DNA of 64,000 nucleotides from Lanius collurio (GCA_020086605.1 JACBWW010000047.1:2556363-2620362); one strand, 5' to 3'; positions 1 to 13,576 are shown, numbered from the stretch's first letter. Notes: generated by a model not told the origin, from the sequence alone. Made by a program: numbers and translations.

Positions 1-2230
1 CTTTAACCAACGACTGAAACTTTAAAATAAAAACCACGATGAGGCCTCACAATCTGAAGGCACATTTGGAGAAAGGTGACCTTTTACGAGAGGAGCTGAG
101 GTGCAGAAACATAGCCAAAATGATTTCTTTTTAAGCTGAAATCTCAGCGAGTAGGTGAACTCTATTCAAAGTCATTTAAATAAATAGGATTTTTATAACT
201 CCTGGCTGCAGGCTTAGCTGGCTCCAACGTGTTTGTGCACGTGTGTGCAGATTACCTTATTCGAAATGCTTCCCTTTCAGAGATGGTATTTTCAAATTCA
301 TCTTGTTAGATGGAACTAAGGACACCAACCCTGGGAATACTGAGTGCTCTGAGGTCCCTTGGGAACAGCTGCTCCACACCTCCCAACACAGGGCTGTGTA
401 AAACCCTGTTTACAGTGCTCCCCTCTCCCACCACTCTGCCTACAGAGGGGCAGAAAGCTTCCAAATGCTACCTGAAAAATCCTCTTTTTCAGAAAACAGA
501 GATTTGGGTGGGTAGTTTACTCGCCCCCAGTGGCACACTGGGGAACTTTCCAATGATAACCACCGTGTGACACCTGCATCCCTGCAATCCACCAGGGGAA
601 AAGCACACTAATTAACTACTCCTTCTAGTAAATAAATACTACACAGCTTGGTCAAACACCAGGCTCACAAAGCCAAAGCAAAAGCAGTATTTTAACATTT
701 TACTACCATTTTCTTGGTGAATACTTGCAGCCAGCTCTATTTAGCCACCAGCATAAGTTGAATCAATCCCAAAGCAGGGGATGGCAAGGCTGCTGTGAAA
801 GATGCCAACATATCCATGTTGGTATAGATTCACATTTGCTGGACCTACTCTGCCCTAGGAAATGCTGGCTTGCCTACTAGGAATACCTCTAGCTATGGTG
901 TTATTTGATGATTTTGGGACTTTGCTGTTTCATTAGCATAGTCTGGGTGTGTGCTGGCCAAGCACGCTCCATATTGATTTGCAAGGTGAGGAGCCTTCAC
1001 TGCAAATGAAGCAATTCTCAATTTCACAAGAAACTTTTGCTTAAAAGGCCAATAACATCAAGTAAAAGACCATGTGAAAATACTTGCTTTGCAAGGACTG
1101 ATCTCCTCTCACACAACATGCAGTGCTTCCCAACAGGCTCTAAGCAGATGTATTTGACTTTACATTTGATCACTTTGAGTGATTAAGGTGTCCGCTAACC
1201 AGGGACACTTACAGGCAATGCAAGAAATAAATGCCCTTTTAAGCACAGTTTATTCTTATATATGCATTGTTCTTCTAAAATAATTCACTGCCTCCTAATG
1301 AAATGAGCATGACTGGCTCCAGGAATGAATGAAAGCTTACTCCCTGGTGATGGGTATTTATGTGCAGGGACAGAGGGTCTGTAATACAAGATCCATCCTT
1401 AACGCCTGAACCCATTTTATCTTCGTTTCGCACCATACAAGTGAACTGAGTGTTGTTTTGGGCCATAATTGACCTATAGCTGAAACAAATCAGCTCTGCA
1501 GCTCAGTGAGGAGACGAAAGAGTGGATAATCTGTAGTCTAAAACCAGCTGTTCTGCTGAGATCAAATTATTACTTTGGCACTGAAATGCTGAGCTGACAA
1601 GGGAGCGTGTTCCTGCACCTGCCGTCATTACCGGGCACCGCTGCCGTGACCTCCGGCCACACTGCTGCTGGCCACCAGAGCTAATTGACAGCACAGGGGG
1701 GGCAGCTCCCACTTCCTAAACTGATGGACCTCACCTGGCCTCAATTCCGAATGTCAGCATTTTCAGGAAGAAAAACAGGCAGAGGAGGCGGGCAAGGAGG
1801 AGGCCCAGCACCAGCTGGAGAGCTGGGACTGCACAGCACCAGCAAAACGTTGTAGGTTGAAGCTGAGCAGCTGTCTCCACTCTCTACAGTAGCTGTAACA
1901 CAGCAAAAAACATCTGCAAAGATTTTCACCTTATTTCTCTCTGCTTGCATACCGCTGACAATGATTTGGAACTGAGGTTCACTGCATCCCTTCCTGCAAT
2001 GCCCTTCCACAGGAATGGGACAGAAGTGCAGGGAGGACACAAGTTTGCAGTTGCCTTTTCTTTTTCCTTCATCATCTTCTGTGCTTCCCTGATACTCAGA
2101 ATGGATTTTGCTTTCTTAGGCCTTCACTCTGCATCACAGTGTTAAGAGTGAACTGTCCTTATTATTCCTGGGGTATGTATTACACCAGGAGGTTGTTTTT
2201 GGTTTACAGAATTTGAGCTAACCCTGTTGC

Positions 2231-2376
2231 ACGTCTCAAGCTCCCCTGTCTGGAGGTAGCAATATACAGATATTGCCACCATCACCATCATCATCCTCAA
2301 TTAGACACGTCTCAAGCTCCCCTGTCTGGAGGTAGCAATATACAGATACTGCCACCATCATCATCCTCAATTAGAC
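2231..2376. repeat. Two-copy tandem duplication, 76 + 70 bp
   Basis: Copy 1 is 2231-2306 and copy 2 is 2307-2376, directly abutting. Both start ACGTCTCAAGCTCCCCTG and end CTCAATTAGAC. The copies differ by one substitution (GATATTGCC versus GATACTGCC) and by loss of one 6 bp CAT/CAC-type unit in the internal CATCAT tract of copy 2. The near identity points to a recent local duplication. The trinucleotide tract inside is itself a likely site of slippage. Confidence 0.95.
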
Positions 2377-5300
2377 ACCAAGTTTTACTGCTGTACAGGT
2401 TTTTTTTGCTGGCACTTTAGGATCTGAGTCAATCCCAAAACATCAGAAATCAGAATAAGTGGTAACATCAGGGTTTTGGCACCATTCAAGGTCTTGGACC
2501 ACTTGGCTACGAATCTCTCACCATATTCAAACTGAATGCCATTTACTTTGAGGGTTTCAGCTCCATGTTGTGCTCATTAAGGTTGTTTTCTTAAAGCATG
2601 AGCATAAACTCTCTCACAAAATGCATTTTTGGTATAACCACTCTCCAGTGAGCAACATTAAGCTATCAGTATTATTTTTCCTGCACAAAACAGTGAAGGT
2701 TTGTCAAAATCAGCATGATATTTCTGCCTTGCCTTTTGACATTTTCAGGTTTATTATGTTCAGACGTTACCTCAAAGCACTTCATTCTTTCTCTCTGGAA
2801 GGACTAATGACCACCAAAGGGGGAAAAGAAACACTGCATGCTATTCAGTACAGCATGCAGACTCTATTACCCTTTGAGTTAACTTCAAACATGAGTACCA
2901 GTGGATGAGACCAGTTGTGCTTACCCTGTGGAAATACTGCCTTGAATAGAACTAGACCCTCAACTTTTTAACCAAACCTGTCCCATTCCACCTTTCCATG
3001 ATGATGTATGACCCTGGGCACACCTCCCCTGAGAAGTCAGTGGTACCTGGTTTCATACCCTGCAGGGTTCAGCACTCAGAACCAGCTCACGTGTGGTTAA
3101 CAGAGATATTCCTGCTGGCTGCGTGTTGGGGTGGGCAAACCCATCCTCAATCCCCCAGTCCCACAAAGACACGTCCTCTATCACACCCTGGCCAGCTCCA
3201 GTCCCTCAGCTCCTCACACCCTGCACAATGAAGCAGCTTTCACCAGCACACATCCATGAAAATGCTCCCTTGACATGCTGTTTTTGAGGAGGATGCTCAG
3301 GAAGGCCAGCTTCTCCCTACCTGCCCCAGCCTTCCTGGGCACCCACACAGGATCTGTGTGAGTGTGGGGCTGTAATTTGTAATTAGTGGCCAGGTTTAGG
3401 GTGGGAGCATTGCTGCTGAATTCTGCAATCTGCACAATTGTGCTGACATTTCTGAACTATAAAAGCCCTACAGCTGGCATCTACAGAGGAAACCTTTAAA
3501 ATTGATCCAGTTTAGCACAAATACTGTTGGCTAAGCCTCAATTCATCCCTCTGCTCCTCCACCCCTTGACACAGCTTAGAGCAAAAGACTTTGCTTTTCT
3601 TTTTGTATGGATTTTAACAGTAATTCAAGGCCATTGATCCAGGAGTCTTAGTCAGTGTATTACAATGCAAGATTATTCAGCTCTCTCGCAGTTGGCTTGT
3701 CTAATTTCATTTTATTCCATAATAAAATGGGATTGGAGGGAGGGAGGGTTAGAGGAAAAATTGGCAATGTATTGCCTAAATGCTCAGGAAAACAGAAAAA
3801 TGTTACTCAAAGGAAAGTGTAACACAATTCCACTTGGCACAGGCTGCTATACCTCAATCACATTTATAGCCATATCCCTCTCCATGCCTCACCTGTACTC
3901 CTCACTTCCAGCTCTGTTCCACTGAAGGATTTGAGAGGGTGGGTGGGCAAAGAGGAGAAGAGATGAGCCTTAATGACATCTGAGCAAAGCTTGTCAGTGA
4001 ACAGCCTGAAATGGTGGATTTTATACCATCTCCTAGCTGGGGTTAAGACTTCAAATCTCATTACACTCACCATTTACACCACATAACCTTTCTTTCTATG
4101 CTTCAAAGTTAACTGCTCATTTGCTTTACAACCTAACAAATCCATTTATAATTTAGAAGTGTTTCCTACCACAGTTGTTTTAGGTTTTTTTTTCCATTGG
4201 TTGGTTTAACTTTACTCTGCTGTTTGTTTTTCTTAAGCTTCAGTAGAAAGCCAGCATTTCCAATCACATCGGTATGGGAGAGGTTTACATTTAAAGAGTA
4301 AGATCATTAACAACGTTAGGTGTTTGAAAGAAAGGGTATAATTGGTTTCACTGGCCTAGAGGGAAGATCAGCTTCGAAGAGAAACAACACCTAATTAAGA
4401 AGGTTTGCACTGTTTTATTTTTAATAATGTCCTCCCCTCCACTACCAGCATTTTTATAGCACTCATCCCAGCAGCTTCTGCAGTCTGGCTTAGCCACATG
4501 TATTTTGCAGATACCCAGGCATCAGACCCCTTCATGGATGGACAGAAGGAAGACTCTGATGAGGCACTAAACAATTGGAAAAGAAATAAATTGATAGTCT
4601 GTATTTAATTTTTAAAAAGTAACAAGCCTAGACAGAGCCATAAGTCCAAACAGTTATTTTTGTTCATGTTAAATATTTGGCTCCTGGTCTGTATTTTCAT
4701 TCTCCACACATGACTCCAGCTGAACTGCTGCCAGCCTGCACCCATCCTGCAGGTACCTCTGCAAAACTGGCAAACACTCCACCTGAAGCAGTGATCCTTA
4801 TGTCCTGGGCATATTTTTGATCCTGGAGCCTCTTGCACCTCATAATTTCCCAGCAAGGTGTTGGGAGCACTGTGGAATGGCACGCTGTCACAAGCAGGAG
4901 CACTGCCACGCCGTGCATCCCACACCCACCTGGGCACCCCTGCTGGGCCCAAAAGCTGCCAGAGGGGCTTGTGAGGTTCAGCAGGACCAGTGAGAAGGAC
5001 AGACTTCCACCTCCCATCCCAGGCAGGACTGATGCACACCCTGAGCATGGGGGAGCTACTCCCCATCATCTCCCCAGTGCTCTGCTCTGCCTAACCAAGG
5101 GCAGCTACCACAAAAATGGGATAGTGAGTGCAGAGGATATTGTTGATCTCGAGCACGTGTGTGGGTCTGGGATACTCTGAATAATTTAAGTCAGGCTTCT
5201 TTTATCTCCCTCCTGCTCCAGAGTGGCTACCACTGCCTTGCACATGAATCAGACAGGCTTCACAAGCAGCTGGGGATGAGGCACCTGCTGTACAATAGGA

Positions 5301-5831
5301 GCTGAATGGGAAATGCTAAAAGACAATTTAAAGAGACTCCTTAATCAACCTGGACTTCAAATCTTGACCTCTCCTCTCCACACACGATACAGCTGAAGGA
5401 TGCTCCCCCTTATTGAAGGAGACTCGGGGAAAGGAAGGCTGTGGGAGAGCTGGGGAAGCTCTTGGCTACTGCCAACCCAGAGAAGGGGCAAAATAAACCC
5501 CATGTTGGGGTCCATCCCCAAGTCCCCCAAGAGCTCTGCCAGGGGAGCCTCTCTGAACTCCTCCTTCATAAGGGAATGCATAACAAAGGGCAGACTGGTA
5601 CTGCCTACTCGTCACTCCATGAGAATGATGGCATGAGTTTTATACAGCACATCAATCATGGGGACATGGACACGGGGATGTGGCTACTACTGCCCCAGTG
5701 GCTTTGGCAGCACTCATAAGGGCAGCCTTGCAGTAGGTGGGATGTGAGGAGCAGCCCAGTGCCATCCCCAATGCCATCCCCAGCCGACTCAGGCTCTTCT
5801 GGAAATCTGCAGCCATCCTCCACTACAACCT

Positions 5832-5841
5832 CCCCCCCCCC
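5832..5841. repeat. C10 homopolymer
   Basis: A run of ten cytosines is followed by five adenines. It is a simple length-variable tract with no gene context. Confidence 0.9.
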
Positions 5842-8800
5842 AAAAATGCTTCCTGGGGACCCTCAGAGCACTCAGCAGGCACAGACACAAATCTTCCCTC
5901 CACACTCCATCACTGCACCGAAACAGGAGCCTGCATTTCCACAGCACCAAATCTCCTCCCAAACACAACTGGTTACTTCAAACGCACCTTTCATACCAAG
6001 CCACCAAAAATAATTGCTAAATAATATATGCTAATGACTTTGTATTTGGTTACAGCTTGGCAAACTCAGCTTGAGGATTAATTGTATACTGACCCAGCCT
6101 TTTGGGGAGAAGGAAGGGGAGGTGTGAGCAGGGTCCCTGAGCTGCCAAGTTGCATGCAGCAGCAGCAGCCAGAGGCTTAGACTGGATGCTTCACCACAAA
6201 ATGAGCAGCATCATGTCCTGTGTCTACAAAAAATGGGTTGAAACCATGATAGGCAGTGCTAAAAAGGGGATTTTGAGCATCCAAGGGAGGCACAGGGGGT
6301 GCTAAGGGCAGCCTGCAGAGCTACAGGGACATACCTGAATTAGGGACACCTGTAATGGACACAGGGACAGCACAGGAAAGCAGGTGATCTGTCAGTAAAA
6401 CACAAGGGGGATAAGCAACCAAAGCACAAAAATAATGTAACACCTCTGAAGACATTTGGGTCAGAAAGTGCTGGATGCCTTTTCCCAACCAGTTGGGGAG
6501 CTCTGGGAGTGGTGAGGTGGGGATGGAGCTGGGTCACTCTGTGTTAAGGACTATGGGGAGTGTGGTACCAGCATAAAGGGATGAGGGCCATGGGCACACC
6601 AGTTACTGCAACAGTGCCTGGTATTTAGCTACTCACTGTGCCTGCAGCATTTCCATACCTGCTTCCAAGCACAGGACAGGCCTGGAAGACCATGCAAATC
6701 TGTGGCATTCCTCTCCTTGGCAATCCAAGCTTCCTAGCCATTTTGGGAGGAGTTTAAACGGTTGTGATTATTTTAAGCTGCTATTTCCACACAAGCAATG
6801 GGAAATGGCAGAGGAAGCCATTCTCCTGGAGCAGAGCTGTATCACAGATGCCTTCTGCAATTAGCCTTTGCTCCCACTCCACCCTCCGAGTCTGGGATGC
6901 AGCTCACTTTAAACTCAGCTCAGGTTCACCCAGCACAGCTGGCAGCTGATCACAGACAGTGTGAAACATTTTGTCTATGCCAGAAGCGTGGTCTGGCATG
7001 CAACTGGTCTCTTGTAACCCACCCAGCACAGCACTTGTGTTCAACAAGTTGGAGGTGTCCTCTTTCCACCTGGATTTGTGTGGCGTGCAAAGCTCTGACC
7101 ATCACATCACTGCTGTTTATGTTTTCTAACAGGTAAGGTCCTGGGAGGGCAATTATGAACACATAAATACATGTACTCCATTTCCACATCTGTAATTACC
7201 TGGAGGCCACTTTGCCTCTTACCAGCCAAGGACAAAACACACACTGGCAAGTGACTTAACTCACTGTATGACAAATGCTACAGGGCTGCCTTGCCCAGCA
7301 AACCCCTCCCAAAAATCCCCATTCTGGGATAGGGCCACACTGCAATGCTTTCCCAGCACTTCTGTGGAGAACCTACCTCCACAGAGACACAGCTACCCCT
7401 ACAGCCTGTCCTTCTGGGAACTCCTGACAGGCACAGTACTCCAGTGCCCTTTCTGCTCAGCAGGAACCCTCCTGAAGCCTGTCAGCTGGGCAGTCAGACA
7501 CCATTTTGCTGCAGAAGGGATGCAGAGCTGCACTGCCAGGCCTCTGGGAGCCACACACATCACCACACTGCCAAGCAATGCCCTCCCATCTCTGCACACC
7601 CCTCCCTGACACGTCTGTTCAGATGCAGACTCGCTCTGTGCCAGCGTCTCCTCTCAGCTCTGCCACCAGAGCTTTCAAAAGGGTCTGCTTAGCCCTGTTT
7701 TGCTGTAAAAGACCAAAAAGCATTAAAAATAACCCCACTGCTGTTTATTTTAATGAGAAGCAGCTCCAAATGCCATGGGGCCAGGCAGCATGCTTTGCAA
7801 CCCAACTCTTCCCCTGCCTCTGTGGCAGTCCTCGCCCCTCAGCAGGGTCTGTTTCACCAAAACTTCCTCCAAAGATTAAACACAACCAATAACAAAGAAT
7901 ATAAAGCCCAAATGGCCAAATCTTATCTGCCACAGAGTCTAAACGTGACTGCAAGGAACAGGCTAAGGTGGGGCTGGCAGGGGTTCTCACCAAGCACAGG
8001 GCAGTGTGTGCTGACAGAGGGGAGAGGGGGCCCTGCATCTCTGCAATAACTGTAAAAGTGCCCCCATGAAACATCCACCCTGTTAAATGTCAGCCAGCTG
8101 CCCTGCAAGTGTGGCTGGAGGTGCTACACAAGCACTGCTGAGGTAAATGAAAAAAGAACCCATAAAGCCGTGCTAGATAAATTTTGAAGACTGTTGATTG
8201 TGGTTAAAAATGAGTTTCATAATCACTTGGGAGAGTTATGGCAGAGAACAGCACAGAACTTTGATCATGTCTTTAAAAATAAATAATCTGAATTGGTTAA
8301 ATAAAATCCAGGCACGAGAAGACAATTTACTGACTATGAATTGCTAAAAGCCAGGGGATTAGTCAAAGATAAGTCTCATTTACCAAATGTGTTTAACAGA
8401 ACAGAAGTACTTGCAGAAGTGTGTTTTGTGATATACTAATTGTGTATTTTATTTTGAAAATTGAATATGGAGATGTTATTAAGAAATAAGAACAGCCCAC
8501 AATAGGAACTGTCAGCTCTGCCAAGTGCAACTAAAATAGGTTCCCCCTTCTGTTTTTCAAACAGTTGTTTGCAATATGAACCAGTGAACAATCTGAGCTT
8601 TACTCAAGGGTGTTTTTTTCTGAAGTCCAAAGCAGGGAAGTAAATCTCAGCTCTTGCCAGGACGAGACTCAAGACATGCACCAGCTCAACCAGCTTATCT
8701 GGTTTCATGGAGCAAATCCCAGTGCAAAAGCCTGGCCTGTGCAATTAGGTGAAGCATTCTGGTGGGCTGGGAAGCAGTGGAAGATGGGGCCCAACTCCTC

Positions 8801-10152
8801 ACCACTGTCACTGCTGACTTGCTGGGTGAGCCTGGACACATGACAGGGACAAGGGAGCTCTGAGGAACTGTTTTCCACCCAATTATTTGTCCTGCTCGGT
8901 TCAATCACGCTCTTGGCAGCACCTATGCCAGTGGGGAGCCTGCCTTGGCTGTGACAGGGAGGAAGGACTGCAGCAGACATGGGCTGAATTAACCTCAGCC
9001 TCATTTCATTGCCAAAGCTGGCAGAGGTCGGACTTCAAAAACTGAATAACCCCTTGTACATTTTTTGTGAGTAGGTTGAGCCTCAGAAAAAGGACAAAGC
9101 AAGCCAGCTACCAGCCCAGAGATGTCAGAAACATCTTTCCTTACCCAACACTTAGGCTTAGACACAACTTTTCCTGCTACTAAGTGCTCCTTTCCTCTGC
9201 CATGACTCCTTGTGTGGCCACAGCACACAGAAGCAGCAAGCAGCAGGAACAGAGCTGGCAGAGCTGGAGGGCAGCACACGCAGAGCACAAGGTCATACTG
9301 CAGTTGCTCACAGGAAAGCAATACCAAGACTATAACACAACCAGGAACCAAAATAAAATATAGTTAAGTAACACAGAAGATTTGTACTCCTGCTCTGCAC
9401 ACATATAAGAACAGCAGGAAAAGAAACAACTGGTATGTGCAATCCCTTGCAGAAATCAAGCTCCTCATGATCTGCAGGCCTGGAAGTTGAAGTGGCTGAG
9501 CACTTCATTCAGGTGACAGACAGCCCCTTTTAGTCTTCATCAGCAGATATCCAGAAAGCTAACTCACAGACATAAAGCAAATCTACTTAGGGAATAAATG
9601 TCTAAATAAATATGAGAGATGGGATGCTGATCTTTTAATGTTCCTCCGCAGGGTAAATAAAATTATGGGGTTTTTTCACTTCAATTCATTTATGCTATTT
9701 GTTTATTACTGCACGATGAAAAGGCTCAGCATGCCTACAGCTCACTGGGTCTTGCCTCTGTCCTGGAGCAAGAAGCTGCCCAGTTAACCTGAGCACTACA
9801 GAGAGGGCAGGTGGGCACACAGAGCCATGGTCATCAGCAGCAGGGGACACAGATAACCCAGGGCTGCACCAGCATTTACCTGAAGCATTTTTGGTGGAGG
9901 AAGAGGGCAATTACTGCAACAGAGACTAAAACACTGGAGCAGGCTAAAGGAGCGTGATGTTGCACGGCAAGTTCACCGTATTTAAGTCTGAGAGAGACAA
10001 ACAGCCTTTCTCTTAGTTATGTCCCATCTGCCACCTTCATTTGGCCATTAAAACCATTTTTAATATGATAAAACGGGTAATACTGCCTAACTAATGAATG
10101 TCGAATTATCGGCGTAAATGTGCCAACATTTATTTATTTATTTGCCTCACTG

Positions 10153-10164
10153 AGAACATGTTCT
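10153..10164. promoter_or_regulatory. Perfect 12 bp palindrome, p53-family half-site-like
   Basis: AGAACATGTTCT is self-complementary. Its central decamer GAACATGTTC fits the p53-family half-site rule RRRCWWGYYY at every position. It also resembles a steroid-receptor element (AGAACA and TGTTCT) but lacks the normal 3 bp spacer. No adjacent second p53 half-site was noticed. The function is inferred from consensus only, and such motifs occur by chance. Confidence 0.2.
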
Positions 10165-12173
10165 CTCCTGTTTGGTTTTCTACTTTAATGACTACAATTT
10201 ATCATACTAACTAGGCCTTCCAGTTTGCTGAGTTTTGTCTCAAGTTCTGCTTTTTTGCTGAGACATCTGGGAGGGGGCAGATGCAGGTAAGAGAAGTAAT
10301 AAAACTAATAAAAAAGCAATAGTAGCTGTCACCAAAAAAAGCACAGGTGACCAATCCACCTTCATTTTCTGAACAGGGCCTTTCCTTCTTGTTCTCATTT
10401 GATGATTTTACTGCCTTCTTTCCACCAATATTTCACGCTGCTTATGGCAGCCTTCTGTGAGGAAAGCTAATTCCTTAATGTCCAAGTAATTTGTTTTCCC
10501 TACCTCCCAGCAGGCAGCAAAAGAAGGAAGAGGAGCCAAAGCGGAAGGACTATCTGTGATGAATTTGAGCCATGCACAATGGCCCACTCAGGGGTTTCAG
10601 GAGGCATCTGAAACTGCAGAAATGCTCCAATCAGTGCAGGGATCCTGCCCTCACAGGAGGAGGATCTGACACCCTTCCAGCACGTCGGTGAATGCTGGTC
10701 CAGCTGCACCAAGGCTGTATCTATTTCAGAGCAAAAGCATATGTGTTTTTCCCACCTGTCACAACTGTGAAATGTATGGATAGCATTTACTTCCGAGGCA
10801 TTAGTCACTCAAATTAACAGGCAATCTGTTAGAGTGAGTGCAATTAGCACCCCAAACTTTACTCCAGACATGTCTGGTAGCTGAATTTTGCTTGCAGATC
10901 TTTCAGCAGCCTGGTGTACACTTAAGAGTAAATACACGCCAATGTATGGATTGGCAAGGCTCTGAAATCCCAAACAAATTCAATGTGAAGCAAAGCTAAA
11001 CACACTGCTGGAGAGTTGGCTTTGCCTTTGCTAGAAACTGTGGTGGAAAGTTCACAGTTTCACAGACTGGAATTGAGCACTCAGCTCACCCCAGACCCAG
11101 CAAACAGAATGAGAGTAACCCAACCAGCTGGGGCTGCCTCCCACTGCCTCTTCCTGCTGCCAGATTTAAACTCCACACTCCTGCCACGTGAACATGCCAC
11201 TTACACACAGACACACATCCTGGAACATGACATCAGCATTTTTCAGAGGTACAGGCGAGCAATGCCAGCAATGTAAACCCTTATCTGTGTCATGGAGAGC
11301 ACAATCACAGCACAGACTGCAATCATGCTGCCACGGGCTGCCTTTTCTACCCTGGCACTCAGACCTACCTTCCATATCACAGCCACATCATCTGCAGCAT
11401 CCTCAGATGCCCACCTGGATCATGCTTTTAGTGGGATATTTCTTTAAACATAAAGAATGTGAAATGCCAAAAAACAATGGGATTAAGTTCTTTGAACTCG
11501 GTGTTCACCCTTCTCTCTTGTGGTTGCCAGCATGGCAACAGGGAATCTGCAAACCACACTGAAATGTTCCTTCACAAACCCAAAATCTGCTGTAAAGAGG
11601 ACTGAGGGACAGCACAATCCAGGCTTCCCAGAAGCAATACAGCCTTCATCTACCACAGACTTCCCCTGGATGCAGGGGATTCAGTTAGGTTCATAGCTCC
11701 AGTCTCATATCTGAAGAAGGTTTTATGTTCATTCAGCAATCCCTTTTTTTTCTTTTTCTTAAATGCTCCACAAAAATCACCCAGAGTTCTTCTCTTAGTC
11801 TATCAATCAGTCCATATCTAGCATTTTATTAGGATTAGCTTCTCCAGTCCTCCAGTGCTTATCTGCATGATCCTCTGACCTTCCTAAACCCTACCTAACC
11901 TGCCCTATACCTGCTGGCAACACAAAGCAGGAGACCTGCAAGGCGTCACCTTCCAGTGTCACAGCTTTCTCCTCCACATCCTGGATAAATCTAAATGACT
12001 CACACTCAGAGCACCTGTCACAGCAATGACATTGCTCTTGTTCTCTGCACATCCCTGACATTTTATCATCCTCTTGCATCACAGCTGGTGGGAGAGATGT
12101 CTGGTCCTTTCCAGCCCAGCAGCCATCGCTGCTCCCTCAAACACAGAAGCAGAGGGAAGGAGAACAGCAGCCT

Positions 12174-12179
12174 GCTTAC
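12174..12179 (-). other. ERBB4: 5' splice site of ERBB4 intron 2
   Basis: On the minus strand the exon ends CTGAGG and the intron begins GTAAGC, a strong GT donor that pairs well with U1 snRNA. Placing the boundary here gives the expected 152 bp exon ending on a complete Arg codon. Human ERBB4 has a CGG Arg codon at the same position. Confidence 0.95.
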
Positions 12180-12331
12180 CCTCAGGAAGGAGAGGTCTCT
12201 GTTGTGCTCGATGCTGGTGATCTCCAGGTTGCCCATCACTACCTCACAGTTCTCATAGTACTTGCGCAGGGCCCGGTACTGCTGCTCCAGGTCAGAGAGG
12301 GAGCTCAGCTTGTTCTCGGTGCCAGCACACA
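12180..12331 (-). CDS. ERBB4: ERBB4 (HER4) coding exon 2
   Basis: ERBB4 is a single-pass receptor tyrosine kinase of the plasma membrane. It binds neuregulins and some EGF-family ligands and signals as a homodimer or with other ERBB receptors. The exon is 152 bp. It starts in phase 1, with TG completing a Val codon split by intron 1, and ends in phase 0 after an AGG Arg codon. The reading begins [18 protein letters not shown], continues through [18 protein letters not shown], and ends in [10 protein letters not shown]. This is the N-terminus of the mature receptor and the start of extracellular domain I (receptor L domain). The two cysteines seen here correspond to Cys29 and Cys56 of the human protein, a known disulfide pair. 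EGFR, ERBB2 and ERBB3 differ clearly in this stretch, so the paralogue assignment is firm. Length, phase and both splice sites match the human exon from memory. Exon 1 (signal peptide) and exon 3 are not in the window. Confidence 0.97.
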
Positions 12332-12358
12332 CTGCAAGAAACCACAGCACAATCAGAG
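12332..12358 (-). other. ERBB4: 3' splice site and candidate branch point of ERBB4 intron 1
   Basis: Read on the minus strand, the intron ends GGTTTCTTGCAG directly before the exon. The pyrimidine tract is short and interrupted by purines. A CTCTGAT heptamer fits the vertebrate branch-site consensus YNYTRAY and occupies 12352-12358 on the plus strand. Its branch adenosine pairs with T12353, 22 nt upstream of the exon, which is a normal spacing. The AG itself is certain from the exon alignment. The branch site is an inference from the consensus. Confidence 0.85.
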
Positions 12359-13565
12359 TGGAAGAGAGACATTGGAGCACAGAAGGAAATAAAGTCTGTA
12401 CACAGTGATACAGGCAGTTGCAGTAAAAATCTGTAATGATTCACGGGACTGGGTCACACAAGTCACACTTGAGTATCAGCAGTAGAGATAGGAAGGTAGA
12501 AATACAGCCCATGATCATCTCAGCAATTTAAACACCTTTCCCCAAATGGGCTGAAGTACTGGTATTTACCACCAAATGCAGAAAGGTTGAAAAGGCAGAA
12601 GTGCAAGAAAAAGGCCAAGCAGGTTGCCCCCAGCACCTAAAGGGTCAAACCCACGTCTCAGTAAACCCCTACCAGTTCTGCCAGTGACAGAATGAGACAC
12701 TGGGCATCAAGGGTTGAAGGACACGAGGCTGGAGAGACCTGTGTAGCCAAGCTGACCTGAGTAATTCAACATTTGTACTATTCTGAACAGTATTTTGGAC
12801 AAACTAAGAGCAACCTGAGCAGAAGACTTATACCCAATATTGTTTTCCCCATCACTTTCCTCAAGTCCCCCAGCTCTTCCCAGTTGCCTTATGCAATTAA
12901 ATAGGAGAAAAACAACAGCAAAACCCAGAGTCTTTCCACAAGTCCCCAGGCTGAATGCACAGTGGAGATATGTCAGGAAACACCATCCTAATACAGGTTT
13001 CAAAGTACACCCTTTAATATTACACTGCTCTGTTCTACATTTTGAAGCCCAGTTCAAAGCCACCACAGAATTCCAGTCTATCAGCCTGCCATGCATCATG
13101 TAATGACAAAAAAAAATGAGAGAAACAAACACAGAAGCAGCATTTTACACGATCAGCTTTTCACACATTGCTCAGCCTGCCAGGACAGCAATGCTGCCTA
13201 AATAGTCAAGTGTGGGGCTGGGCTGGTTTTGGTTTGTCTTTTTCAATGCACTTACTTTTCTTCTTAATCAACAGCTTGTGTGTTGTTCTTATCTGTGAGC
13301 AAATTAATCTGGGTATATCTAAACTTCTGAAATGGGCATTATATTATGCAAAACAGGAGCCTGACAAGAATGGCATTTCTGGAGCCATTCCTACTTCTGG
13401 ATCAGATCAATACAAACAAAACCTTCCATGACTGGAGGCATAATCAGTAAAATTGGCTAAAACACACTCTTTTAAATGATGCAGGTTCTTTTTATAAATA
13501 CCAAAAGTAATTAGGTTTCAGAGTACTACAACTATTGACTGTTTACTTACTATACACCCCCTCCC

Positions 13566-13576
13566 TTTTTTTTTTT
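13566..13576. repeat. T11 homopolymer
   Basis: Eleven thymines follow a short C-rich stretch. No poly(A)-tailed retrocopy could be recognised on either side, so it is read as a simple tract. Confidence 0.85.

Larger units (their letters stand above)
1..12173 (-). other. ERBB4: 5' part of ERBB4 intron 2 (no exon seen)
   Basis: The whole stretch left of exon 2 is intronic on the minus strand. ERBB4 exon 3 should encode a stretch beginning SVREVTGYVL, and no such reading is seen, so exon 3 lies beyond position 1. The only clear structures inside are the tandem duplication at 2231-2376, a C10 run at 5832-5841 and a palindrome at 10153-10164. The ORFs here are short, overlap on opposite strands and show no recognisable domain. 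Nothing else was recognised between 2377 and 12173. The true length of the intron cannot be seen from this window. Confidence 0.93.

Noticed and set aside
12066..12380. 104-codon ORF around ERBB4 exon 2 as a complete small gene
   Set aside because: Only its middle 50 codons are ERBB4. The first and last parts are intron read-through past the AG and GT splice sites.
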